Shown here: one piece after another, positions 7,422 through 15,520 of the stretch | Layout: every line of letters begins with the position of its first letter | How positions within the stretch are numbered: the stretch's first letter is position 1 | NCBI RefSeq assembly: GCF_024178165.1 | Contig: NZ_JAMZIE010000003.1 | Location: forward strand, 186,001-250,000 | Direction: 5' to 3' | DNA length: 64,000 nt | From: Halohasta salina | GTDB lineage: Archaea > Halobacteriota > Halobacteria > Halobacteriales > Haloferacaceae | Notes under the pieces: model-generated | What the model was told of the DNA's origin: nothing | Seen by the model: only the letters and a program-made list of their open reading frames with translations | Database searches by the model: none | Translations under genes and position numbers: made by a program

Positions 7422-9944
7422 TCAGTCGGCGTCGGCCTGCCAGTTCCGCACCGTGTCGGGGCCGACACCGTCTACTTCCTCGGCCAGCGCGTCGGGATCG
7501 GCCTCTTTGAGCGCTGTGACATCGTCGATGCCCGCTGTTTGTAGCTTGTCGGCGGTCTTCTCGCCGATTCCGGAGACGGTTTCGAGTTCCGAGCCGTCGC
7601 GTTCGGCCTGAAACTCGCGGTAGTTGCAGATCGGACAGCCCAGCTCCCACGGCTCGTCGCCGCCGTTGTCGATGACGAGTTCCGGCAGCCCGTGTTCCTC
7701 GCAGTGCTCGTCGGTGACCTCGATCTCGCCGCGGCGCGGCAGCGGCAGCGAGTACTCGCAGTCCGGATACCGCGTACAGCCGACCAGCCGCGAGCCGTTG
7801 CGGAGCCGCTTGATCGCTAGGTCGCCGCCCTCGTCGGCACCGCAATCGGGGCAGTCTCCGATGACGAGATCCTCCTCCTCGTCGGCCTCGTCGGCCTTAC
7901 ACTGCGGACAGCCGTGGGTGAACGTCTTGCGCCCGGCGAGCATTTTGATCTCGCGGAGTTCGTGGTCCTCGCAGGTCTCGTCGAGAATGAGGGGTTTGCC
8001 AGTAGAGGGCAGCGGCAGCGTGTAAGTACAGTCGGGGTAGCCGTTGCAGCCCACGAAGTACGAGCCGTGTCGACTCTTCCGCACCAGCAGGTCGTCGCCA
8101 CACTCCGGACAGGGGCCGAGCGTCTTGTCGGCTTTGAGGGATTTTTGGATGTGGTCGCCGACGTCCTCGCGGGAGTCGGTGAGTTCGTCGAAGACGCGTT
8201 CGAGCATCTCCTTGGACTCGTCGGTCACCTCGCTGTAGGCCGTCTCGCCGGCCGCGATCGCCTGCATATCGGCCTCCAGTTGGGCGGTCATCTCCTCGCT
8301 GACGATCTGGTCGGCGTACTCCTCGGCGGCCTCGACGACGGCGCGGGCGAGCATTGTCGGCCGCGGCGGGTCGCTCTCGATGTAGCCGCGGTCGTACAGC
8401 TTCTCGATGGTGTGGTGGCGGGTCGACTTCGTGCCGATCCCCATCTTCTCCATCGTCTCGATCAGCCGCGACTGACCGTAGCGCCGCGGCGGCTGGGTCT
8501 GTTTGTCCTCGATCCGTGTCTCGGTGATCGACAGCGTTTCGCCCGCCTCGACGTCCGGCACGTGGGTTTCTTGCTGATTGAAATAGGGATAGACGTCGTG
8601 GTAGCCTGCCGCTACCAGCCGTTTGCCGTTGGCTTTTAGCCGGAGGTCGTCGATGTCGGCCTCGGCCGTGTCGACTTCGGAGACGACCTTGAGGTGCTCC
8701 CACGTGGCGTCGTCGGCCACGGTGGCGAAGAAGCGGCGGACGACCAACTCATAAATTTCCCACTCGTCGTCGGAGAGTTCGCCGGGGTCGGGCCGCTCGC
8801 CGGTCGGGTGGATCGGGGGGTGGTCGGTGGTCTCCTCGTCGCCGGCGGTCGGCTCGATCTCCTCTGCCTCCAGGAGCAATCGAGCATCATCACCGAACGT
8901 CCGGTCATCGAGGAAGGCTTCGAGCAGCTCCTCGGGGTCGAGATCCTCCGGATACACCGTGTTGTCGGTCCGGGGGTAGGTGATGTAGCCCGCGGTGTAG
9001 AGATCCTCGGCCATGCTCATTGCCCGCTGGGCCGAGTAGTTCAGCGAACTCGCCGCCCGGATGAACTGGGTGGTGTTGAACGGCGCTGGTGGGCTGTCGG
9101 TTCGGGTCCGGCGGTTGACCGAGTCGACGCTGGCGGCGTCGGTCCCGGAGAGTACCTCGTAGACGGCCTCGGCGCGGTCGCCGTCCCAGACACGCTCGGC
9201 CTCGTTGCCATCCTCGTCGCGATAGAAGTACTGGGCCTCGAAGCCGCCCTCGTCGGCCTTTTCGAGGTCGGCGAACAGCTCCCAGTAGTCCTCGGGATCG
9301 AAGGCGTCGATCTCGCGTTCGCGGTCGACGATCAGCTTCAGGGTCGGTCCCTGCACCCGGCCCACCGAAATGAAATCGTCACCGAGTTGGCGGGCCGACA
9401 GCGAGAGGAAGCGGGTGAGGGCCGCGCCCCAGATCAGGTCGATCACCTGTCGGGCCTCGCCGGCGGCGGCGAGATCGAAGTCGAGTTCGTCGGGGTTCTC
9501 GAAGGCCTCTTTGACCTCACGGTCGGTGATCGACGAGAAGCGCACCCGGTCGATGTTTACGTCCTCGTTGACCTCCCGGACCAACTCGTAGGCCTCCTTG
9601 CCGATGAGTTCGCCCTCCCGATCGTAGTCGGTGGCGATGGTGACGTTGGAGGCCCGCCGGGCCAGCGTGCGGACCGCCGCGACGATGTTTTCCTGGGTGG
9701 GCTGTTTCTCAATGGGGGCGTCGATCAACTCGACGGGCTCGACGTCCCGCCAATCGTTGTACTCGCTGGGGAAGTCGACGCCGACGACGTGGCCCGAGAG
9801 GCCGATACAGCGTTTGCCACCCCACTTGTAGACGTTGACGCCGCGTTCCCGCTCGACATCGGCGGTCCCGCCGCTGAGGATCTCGGCGATCCGCCGGGCG
9901 GCGTTGTCCTTTTCGGTAATGATCAGTGCAGGCCCACGACTCAT
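7422..9944 (-). CDS. topA: DNA topoisomerase I (type IA)
   Basis: Relaxes negative supercoils by transient single-strand breakage. The 840-residue protein has an N-terminal TOPRIM domain (residues 5-140) with the metal-binding DYDREGE at 106-112, and the type IA core. The active-site Tyr323 lies in GYITYPRTDN. Several C-terminal topoisomerase zinc ribbons follow (about 655-790; CPECG...YPDC, CPQC, CPDCG...YPDC, CPIC). A helix-hairpin-helix ends the protein (residues 790-840, ETVSGIGEKTADKL), an extra DNA-binding module. The ATG at 9944 begins MSRGPALIITEKDNAARR, the usual start; an in-frame upstream extension lacks conservation. It converges on the DUF2237 gene. Confidence 0.96.
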   Translation of the reverse strand: MSRGPALIITEKDNAARRIAEILSGGTADVERERGVNVYKWGGKRCIGLSGHVVGVDFPSEYNDWRDVEPVELIDAPIEKQPTQENIVAAVRTLARRASNVTIATDYDREGELIGKEAYELVREVNEDVNIDRVRFSSITDREVKEAFENPDELDFDLAAAGEARQVIDLIWGAALTRFLSLSARQLGDDFISVGRVQGPTLKLIVDREREIDAFDPEDYWELFADLEKADEGGFEAQYFYRDEDGNEAERVWDGDRAEAVYEVLSGTDAASVDSVNRRTRTDSPPAPFNTTQFIRAASSLNYSAQRAMSMAEDLYTAGYITYPRTDNTVYPEDLDPEELLEAFLDDRTFGDDARLLLEAEEIEPTAGDEETTDHPPIHPTGERPDPGELSDDEWEIYELVVRRFFATVADDATWEHLKVVSEVDTAEADIDDLRLKANGKRLVAAGYHDVYPYFNQQETHVPDVEAGETLSITETRIEDKQTQPPRRYGQSRLIETMEKMGIGTKSTRHHTIEKLYDRGYIESDPPRPTMLARAVVEAAEEYADQIVSEEMTAQLEADMQAIAAGETAYSEVTDESKEMLERVFDELTDSREDVGDHIQKSLKADKTLGPCPECGDDLLVRKSRHGSYFVGCNGYPDCTYTLPLPSTGKPLILDETCEDHELREIKMLAGRKTFTHGCPQCKADEADEEEDLVIGDCPDCGADEGGDLAIKRLRNGSRLVGCTRYPDCEYSLPLPRRGEIEVTDEHCEEHGLPELVIDNGGDEPWELGCPICNYREFQAERDGSELETVSGIGEKTADKLQTAGIDDVTALKEADPDALAEEVDGVGPDTVRNWQADAD

Positions 9945-10053
9945 TGGGGCCGGGTACGCCGCTTTATGGCCTAAACCTTTCGCGCTGTCGACGGACTCCC
10001 CCTGCCGGGTTGGCACCCGCGGCTTTTTCCACGCTGGCGGCCTTCCCCCCGGT

Positions 10054-10335
10054 ATGCTCAAACTACTTGTTGGGCTGGTTGGACTGCTCGAAGCGCTGTA
10101 TCCGGAGCGGTTCATTCGTAAGCTGACCGACCTCAGCTACGAGTACGACGGCGAGGCACCGACACCCAAACCATGGATCGTCACTGCTGCTCGCATCGAG
10201 GGGGTCGTGCTGTTGGGTGTGGCGATCCGCGCCGCACTCAAAGCCGACTGTGCCGCAACGGACGACGAAGCGTCGACCGACGTGCAGGACGACGTGACAG
10301 TCGACGAACCGGATACCGGCGTCGACCGGATCTGA
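10054..10335 (+). CDS. Small hypothetical protein with hydrophobic N-terminus
   Basis: A 93-residue protein. Residues 1-13 (MLKLLVGLVGLLE) and 45-57 (IEGVVLLGVAIRA) are hydrophobic; the last 30 residues are strongly acidic and disordered, as in haloarchaeal secreted or membrane-associated tails. I do not recognise the family. The ATG at 10054 is 109 bases from the divergent topA start. Codon use matches its neighbours, which supports a real gene. The stop is followed by a GTAG-N7-CTAC palindrome. Confidence 0.65.
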   Translation: MLKLLVGLVGLLEALYPERFIRKLTDLSYEYDGEAPTPKPWIVTAARIEGVVLLGVAIRAALKADCAATDDEASTDVQDDVTVDEPDTGVDRI

Positions 10336-10357
10336 GCGTCCGTGCGCCGTCCGGCGA

Positions 10358-10372
10358 GTAGGCGGTGACTAC
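10358..10372. repeat. GTAG-N7-CTAC palindromic element, copy 3
   Basis: GTAGGCGGTGACTAC, 22 bases after a stop codon; the arms extend to AGTAG/CTACT. Confidence 0.55.
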
Positions 10373-10431
10373 TGCCACCACCGACCCGGTCGACCACAAC
10401 TCCCACGTACCCGCCGTCCCTACCTACGGCT

Positions 10432-11088
10432 ATGGCACGGCTTCTCGTCGTCGGCGGCAGCGGGTTTATTGGCCAGGCGATCTGTCGGCGGGCGGTCGCG
10501 GCGGGCCACGAGGTCCGCAGCGTCTCGCCCAGCGGCCGCCCCGAGGACGCCGCCGGCCGCTGGGTCGACCGCGTCGAGTGGACCAGCGCCGACCTCTTCT
10601 CGCCGCACACGTGGCGCGACCGCCTCCGCGGCGTCGACGCTGTCGTCCACAGCGTCGGCATCGCCCACGAGCGCCCACAGGAGGGGGTAACCTTCGAGCG
10701 ACTCAACGGCGATTCGGCGGTTATCACCGCTTTGGAGGCCGAACGCGCGGGCGTCGACACCTACGTCTTCCTCTCGTCGGCCGCCAACTATCCGACCGCT
10801 CGCCGGGCGTATCTCCAGTCGAAACGTCGGGCCGAACGCGCAATCGAGAGCCTCAACATGGAGACGGTGGTGCTGCGGCCCGGTGCGGTCTACGGCCCCG
10901 ACCAGCCGCACTTCCCCGAGCCGTTCAACTGGCTCTGCAAGATCGTCGACTCGCTCGATCCGCTGGCCGAACGGCTCGGCGAGGCCCGCCCGCTGCCAGT
11001 CGGCCGCGTCGCCGGCGTCGCCCTCGATGCGGCGGTCGACCCCGAGGCGCGCTTGTTGACTGTCGAGGATATCGCCCATCCCAACTGA
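10432..11088 (+). CDS. NAD(P)-binding epimerase/NDUFA9-like protein
   Basis: A 218-residue atypical short-chain dehydrogenase. The Rossmann nucleotide loop is at residues 4-14 (LLVVGGSGFIGQ). Later come VDAVVHSVGIAH near 70, FLSSAANYP near 112 and the YLQSKRRAERAI strand, where Tyr/Lys resemble the SDR YxxxK pair (Tyr124, Lys128). The C-terminal substrate region is short. Relatives include the complex I assembly protein NDUFA9 and haloarchaeal NAD-dependent epimerases; the substrate is unknown. It is followed 58 bases later by the MATE exporter in the same direction, with a TATA-like sequence between, so co-transcription is uncertain. Confidence 0.85.
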   Translation: MARLLVVGGSGFIGQAICRRAVAAGHEVRSVSPSGRPEDAAGRWVDRVEWTSADLFSPHTWRDRLRGVDAVVHSVGIAHERPQEGVTFERLNGDSAVITALEAERAGVDTYVFLSSAANYPTARRAYLQSKRRAERAIESLNMETVVLRPGAVYGPDQPHFPEPFNWLCKIVDSLDPLAERLGEARPLPVGRVAGVALDAAVDPEARLLTVEDIAHPN

Positions 11089-11146
11089 CCAGATCTTGGT
11101 GTAGTTATATGCCGCCTACCATCCCGATGCAACCGAGGCGTACACC

Positions 11147-12574
11147 GTGAGCAAGAGTTCGCCGGTCGACATGACGACGGGCCGGATTACCCCCCGGCTC
11201 CTTTCGCTGGCGTGGCCGCTCGTGTTGGGCAATCTGCTCCAGACGTTTTACAATCTCGCGGATATGTTCTGGGTCGGCCGCGTGAGCGACGAGGCCGTCG
11301 CCGCCGTCTCGCTGATGTTTCCGCTGTCATGGATGTTCGTCTCGACCGCGATGGGGATTACGGCGGCGACCATTGCGCTCGTTTCCCAACACATCGGCGC
11401 GGGCAACCGCCGGACGGCCGACCGCGTCGTCGGTCAGTCGGCGCTGTTGACCACGGCGGTCGCGGTCGTGTTGGCCACCCTCGGCCTCGCCGTCCGACGG
11501 CCGTTGCTGTCGGCTATCGGCGCGGAGGGACCGGTGTTCGTCGAGGCGCTGGCCTACATCGAGATCATCTTCCTCACCCTTCCGTTGATCTTCCTGTTTT
11601 TCGCCTTTCGGGCGGCCCTGCAGGGGGCGGGCGACACCAAAACCGCGATGTGGCTCATGCTGCTGTCGGCGGGGCTCAACGTCGTGATCGATCCGATCTT
11701 TATCCTCGGCTGGGGGCCAGTCCCGGCCCTCGGCACCCAAGGGGCGGCGGTGGCGACCTTCATCGCCCGCGGGGCGGCGGTCGTCGCCGGGATCTGGATC
11801 CTGTTCACGGGTGGCTACGGCGTCCGGTTACGGCTGGCCGACCTCCGACCGGACTGGGACCTCCAGCGTCGATTGGTCGACATCGGGACGCCCGCGACGG
11901 TCGACGGCTGGGCCCGCAGTTTTTCGTCGGTCGTGATGGCCGCCTTTGTCGCCCAGTTCAGCGTGGCCGCCATCGCCGCCTACGGGATTGGCCTCCGGTT
12001 GATGTCGGTTTCGTGGACCGTTGCCGGAGCCGTCGGGCAGGCTACTGCGACCGGCGTCGGCCAGAACCTCGGCGCGAAGACCCCCGATCGTGCGGCGGAG
12101 GTGGTCCGGAAGGCGACCGCCGCGACGATGGCGGTGCTGTTTGCGGCGGCGGGGCTCGTCGTCGCGTTCCCGGCGGCCGCGATCGGCGTTTTTATCGACG
12201 ATCCCGCGGTGGTCGCGGAGGGCGTGGTCTTCCTGCGGATCATCGCCCCGTTTTGGGCCTTCTTCGGCGGCGTCATGGTGATCCAGGGCGGCTTCCGCGG
12301 GGCGGGTGTGACGAAAGTCGCCATGATGCTGTCGTTCCTCTCGCGGTGGATCTTCCGGGTGCCCGTCGCGCTCGTCCTCGCGTTCGGGTGGGCCTACACG
12401 CTCCCCGGCGGGTTCACAATCGCCGCCCTCGACTGGGGTGTGCGGGGACTCTGGTGGGCCTACGCCGTTGGTGCCTTCGCGTCGTTCGTCGTCGCCGTCG
12501 GCTGGTTCCGACTCGGCACGTGGAAAGGTGGTGTCGTCGACCGCGATGAATCACCCCCGGCTCCAACCGACTGA
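11147..12574 (+). CDS. MATE family efflux transporter
   Basis: A 475-residue multidrug and toxic compound extrusion protein with twelve predicted membrane segments in two homologous halves (about 10-230 and 240-450). The N-terminal half has LAWPLVLGNLLQTFYNLADMF and SQHIGAGN (a MatE signature); the second half has the ATGVGQNLGA repeat of that signature. It probably exports an organic cation or drug in exchange for Na+ or H+. I use the GTG at 11147, which gives the usual N-terminus; an ATG eight codons later (11171) is a close alternative. A TATA-like GTTATAT at 11104-11110 precedes it. Confidence 0.93.
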   Translation: MSKSSPVDMTTGRITPRLLSLAWPLVLGNLLQTFYNLADMFWVGRVSDEAVAAVSLMFPLSWMFVSTAMGITAATIALVSQHIGAGNRRTADRVVGQSALLTTAVAVVLATLGLAVRRPLLSAIGAEGPVFVEALAYIEIIFLTLPLIFLFFAFRAALQGAGDTKTAMWLMLLSAGLNVVIDPIFILGWGPVPALGTQGAAVATFIARGAAVVAGIWILFTGGYGVRLRLADLRPDWDLQRRLVDIGTPATVDGWARSFSSVVMAAFVAQFSVAAIAAYGIGLRLMSVSWTVAGAVGQATATGVGQNLGAKTPDRAAEVVRKATAATMAVLFAAAGLVVAFPAAAIGVFIDDPAVVAEGVVFLRIIAPFWAFFGGVMVIQGGFRGAGVTKVAMMLSFLSRWIFRVPVALVLAFGWAYTLPGGFTIAALDWGVRGLWWAYAVGAFASFVVAVGWFRLGTWKGGVVDRDESPPAPTD

Positions 12575-12585
12575 ATGGGGTCGAC

Positions 12586-14076
12586 CTACTCGGCCAGTTC
12601 CGCGCGGAGCAGTTCGTTCACACTGCCGGGATCGGCCGACCCCTGCGACTTCTGCATGACTTGGCCGACGAGGAAGTTCAGCGCGCCGTCCTCGCCGTTG
12701 TGGAAGTCCTCGACTGCATCGGGGTTCTCCTCGATGGCCTCGGTGACGAACCCCTCGATCTCGCCTTCGTCGGCCTTGCCGAGCCCCTCGCGGTCGACGA
12801 TCGTTTCGGGGGCCTCGCCCTCGTCGAGCATCTCCCGGAGGACGATCTCCTCGGCGTTCTTGACGGTGAGTTCCTCGGCGTCGACCAGTTCGATCAGCCG
12901 CGTGAACTCCTCGAGGCGGCCCTCTACGTCCGTGATCTCCATATCCCGATAGTTGAGTTCACCGAGCAGGTTGTCGGCGACCCACGTCGCAGCGAGGTCG
13001 GCGTCGAAGCTCTCGGCGACCGACTCGAAGAAGTCGGCGACCGACTTGGTGGAGGTGAGCTTCGAGGCCGCTTCGCTGCCGAGGCCGTACTCGCTTTCGA
13101 ACCGCTCGCGGCGGGCATCCGGCAGTTCCGGGATCGGGATCTCTTCTTTCCAGTGGGACACTTCCAGCGGCGGCAGGTCGGCCTCCCGGAAGTAGCGGTA
13201 GTCGGCCTCCGACTCCTTCGAGCGCATCGAGACGGTGATCCCCCTCGATTCGTCCCAGTGGCGGGTTTCGGTCTCGACACCTCGGCCGCGGCGGACGGCG
13301 TTCTTCTGCCGGGTGACCTCGTAGGCCAGTGCCTTCTCCGCGCCCTTGTGGCTGGAGATGTTCTTGACCTCGGTACGGTTGGCATCCGCGAGCGCGTCGT
13401 CGTCGATCGACCCGTCATCGTCGACCGCCTCGCTATCGACCAGCGAGATGTTGGCGTCGACACGCAGACTGCCGTCGCGGGTCGAATCGAAGACACCCAG
13501 ATACTCGAGGACGCCTTCGAGTTTGGCGAGGAACGCCCGGGTCTCCTGTGGCGAGCGGAAGTCCGGCTCGGTGACGATCTCGACCAGCGGGGTTCCGGCC
13601 CGGTTGTAGTTGATCAGGGTCGCGTCGGCGGTGTCGATACTGCCGCCCTTGTGCTGGAGGCTGCCGGGATCCTCTTCGAGGTGGGCCCGTGTGATGCCGA
13701 TCGCTCGACGAGTGCCCTCGACGCTGATTTCGAGGCTGCCCTGCTGGCAGATCGGGGCGTCGTACTGGGTGAGCTGGAAGTTCTTCGGGAGATCGGGGTA
13801 GTAGTAGTTCTTCCGGTGGAACGTGGTCCGCTCGGGGATGTCGGCCTCCAGCGCCTTGCCGATCTTGACCGCCGCCTCCACCGCGCCCTCGTTGAGCACG
13901 GGGAGTGCGCCGGGGAGTCCTAGACAGACCGGACAGGTCCGGGAGTTGGGTTCCTCGTCGTCGTCGGCGGTGGTCGAACAGCCACAGAAGATCTTGGTCG
14001 ACGTTTCGAGCTGGACGTGGACCTCCAGCCCGATGACGACCGCGTGTTCGGTCGGTTCGACGGCCTGCGCAGTCAT
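12586..14076 (-). CDS. gatB: Asp/Glu-tRNA amidotransferase subunit B
   Basis: Kinase/transamidase subunit of GatCAB, which converts Asp-tRNA(Asn) (in archaea the GatCAB substrate) to Asn-tRNA using ammonia from GatA. The 496-residue protein has the catalytic cradle domain (residues 10-290): GLEVHVQLET, the zinc cysteines in FCGC and TCPVC (residues 31-51), LPGALPVLN, RKNYYYPDLPKNFQ and ITRAHLEEDPG. A helical domain and the C-terminal YqeY-like tRNA-binding tail (about 350-496) follow. gatA and gatC are not in the window. The non-discriminating type of AspRS at 1-1010 would supply its substrate. The gene converges on the MATE gene and may be co-transcribed with the coiled-coil gene 47 bases upstream. 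Confidence 0.96.
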   Translation of the reverse strand: MTAQAVEPTEHAVVIGLEVHVQLETSTKIFCGCSTTADDDEEPNSRTCPVCLGLPGALPVLNEGAVEAAVKIGKALEADIPERTTFHRKNYYYPDLPKNFQLTQYDAPICQQGSLEISVEGTRRAIGITRAHLEEDPGSLQHKGGSIDTADATLINYNRAGTPLVEIVTEPDFRSPQETRAFLAKLEGVLEYLGVFDSTRDGSLRVDANISLVDSEAVDDDGSIDDDALADANRTEVKNISSHKGAEKALAYEVTRQKNAVRRGRGVETETRHWDESRGITVSMRSKESEADYRYFREADLPPLEVSHWKEEIPIPELPDARRERFESEYGLGSEAASKLTSTKSVADFFESVAESFDADLAATWVADNLLGELNYRDMEITDVEGRLEEFTRLIELVDAEELTVKNAEEIVLREMLDEGEAPETIVDREGLGKADEGEIEGFVTEAIEENPDAVEDFHNGEDGALNFLVGQVMQKSQGSADPGSVNELLRAELAE

Positions 14077-14123
14077 TACCCGGGGTTTGCTGCCCGCCCG
14101 CTAAAGCCTAACGGAGCGACGGA

Positions 14124-14960
14124 TCACCGGTGGGTCGGTTCGGCGTCGTGTCGCTTCGCGGTCCGGAGTGTAGCACTCGAAAACGGGAGCCAGCCACCGG
14201 CGTCGATCCGGGTGAACTGGTGGCCACAGCCGGGGCAGTACGGCGTCTCCAGCATCCCGACGTCGACCGACTGCTCGCAGTGGTCGCAGTCGGCCGTCGA
14301 AACATCGTGTCGCAGGGCCGCCTGTGTGAGTTCGACGAGCGCGGCCTGCTCGGCGGTCCGGCGCTGGAGCGGTTCGATCGCCGCCTCGCGGGCTGCCTCG
14401 ACCTCGTCGAGCCGCTCGTCGAGCCGGTCGGTCGTCGATAGCAGCTGTTCGAAGACCGCTTCGATCCCATCGAGATCGGCTTCCAGCCGGGATTCGAGGT
14501 CGTCGTAGGCGGCTTGCTGGCGTTCGACGGCCGCCTCCAACTCCGCCGGCGGGACGGCATCGAGCGCCGACTCGATGGCGGCCGCCCGGCTCTCCAGCGC
14601 CTCGATCCGCTCGGCGAGTGGCTCGACCGGTGCCGTCGACTGCGGTGATTCGACCCACTCGAACCCTCCGGTCGTCGGCTCGTCGGCGGTCGAGCGGCGC
14701 TCGGCGAGCGACTCGACGGCCTGCTTCAGCGACCGGAGTTCGGCCGCCAGCGCCGCGAGTTCGTCCGCAGAAATCGCCGGCTCGGTCGGCGACTGGCGGC
14801 CGTCCGGCACGCCGGCAGTCGACCCCGTAGCCGAGCGGTCGCTGTCGGCGGTGCCATCCAGCAGGCGTCGGTCGGCCGCCTCCGGGTCGGCATCAGCCGC
14901 CAGCACGATCTCCGCATCGGTCGCCGTCGACCGACCCCCCCGAGCGGATTTCTTCTGCAT
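14124..14960 (-). CDS. Coiled-coil protein with C-terminal zinc ribbon
   Basis: A 278-residue soluble protein of unknown function. Residues 1-60 are polar and probably disordered. Residues 65-210 are long heptad-rich helices (LAALAAELRSLKQAVESLAE and similar), consistent with a dimeric coiled coil. Residues 220-255 hold a zinc ribbon with CDHC and CPGC knuckles. The design suggests an oligomeric adaptor or DNA-associated protein. It is immediately upstream of gatB on the same strand. An AT-rich TTTTATCATA element at 14991-15000 lies 31-40 bases before the start and can serve as promoter. No family name is assigned. Confidence 0.78.
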   Translation of the reverse strand: MQKKSARGGRSTATDAEIVLAADADPEAADRRLLDGTADSDRSATGSTAGVPDGRQSPTEPAISADELAALAAELRSLKQAVESLAERRSTADEPTTGGFEWVESPQSTAPVEPLAERIEALESRAAAIESALDAVPPAELEAAVERQQAAYDDLESRLEADLDGIEAVFEQLLSTTDRLDERLDEVEAAREAAIEPLQRRTAEQAALVELTQAALRHDVSTADCDHCEQSVDVGMLETPYCPGCGHQFTRIDAGGWLPFSSATLRTAKRHDAEPTHR

Positions 14961-15100
14961 GGGTCTGATGTCGCTTAGTAGACATTCCAGTATGATAAAA
15001 CGTGGTGGTTGTTCAGCCGCGTTGGCCCGCGAGACTACCGTTGTCGTCTCGACCCCGACTCACCGCTCCGATCAGCTGTCCCACAGGTGTCTGACACACA

Positions 15101-15107
15101 TTTATAC
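15101..15107 (+). promoter_or_regulatory. TATA box of the smc operon
   Basis: TTTATAC at 24-30 bases before the ATG at 15131 fits a leaderless transcript covering the small coiled-coil gene, smc and scpA. Confidence 0.65.
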
Positions 15108-15130
15108 GTCCGTGGGAACGTTCGTCACAC

Positions 15131-15460
15131 ATGACTAATCGAGTCGACGAACTCGAAAGCGAGATCGCAGAGCTTCGCGCCGCCGTCAACGGGTTGACCG
15201 AGGAACTCGTCGAGACCAAAGCCCGGGTCCGCGAGTTGGAGGACGCCGCCGAGGCCGACGAGGCCGCCGAGGACGGCTTCGTCGAGGCCGATCCGGTCGA
15301 CGCCAACGAGACGACCAAAAGCGACGACCACGTCGAGGTCGTCGAGCAGGAACCCAGCGACGAGACCGGCGCGTCGTCATTCGAAGCCGATAACACCGAC
15401 GAGTCCGAGGCGTCGACAGACGACGAAACCGCCGAGTCCGGCGACATCATCATCGCCTGA
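15131..15460 (+). CDS. Small acidic coiled-coil protein upstream of smc
   Basis: A 109-residue protein. Residues 1-40 form one short coiled coil (VDELESEIAELRAAVNGL), and residues 45-109 are a very acidic, disordered tail ending GDIIIA. It belongs to a haloarchaeal family of uncharacterised proteins commonly encoded just before smc. It sits first in an apparent operon with smc (60 bases downstream) and scpA. The conserved position suggests a condensin accessory role, perhaps a short partner for the SMC coiled coil, but nothing in the sequence proves this. Confidence 0.8.
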   Translation: MTNRVDELESEIAELRAAVNGLTEELVETKARVRELEDAAEADEAAEDGFVEADPVDANETTKSDDHVEVVEQEPSDETGASSFEADNTDESEASTDDETAESGDIIIA

Positions 15461-15520
15461 GGATCCGCCCTCTGCGGTCGCGTCACACATCCCGGCGGCT
15501 CCGGCCGCCGATAGCCTCTC

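Noticed and set aside
8694-9974. 426-codon plus-strand frame over topA
   Set aside because: Antisense to the topoisomerase catalytic region; no start context or domain.
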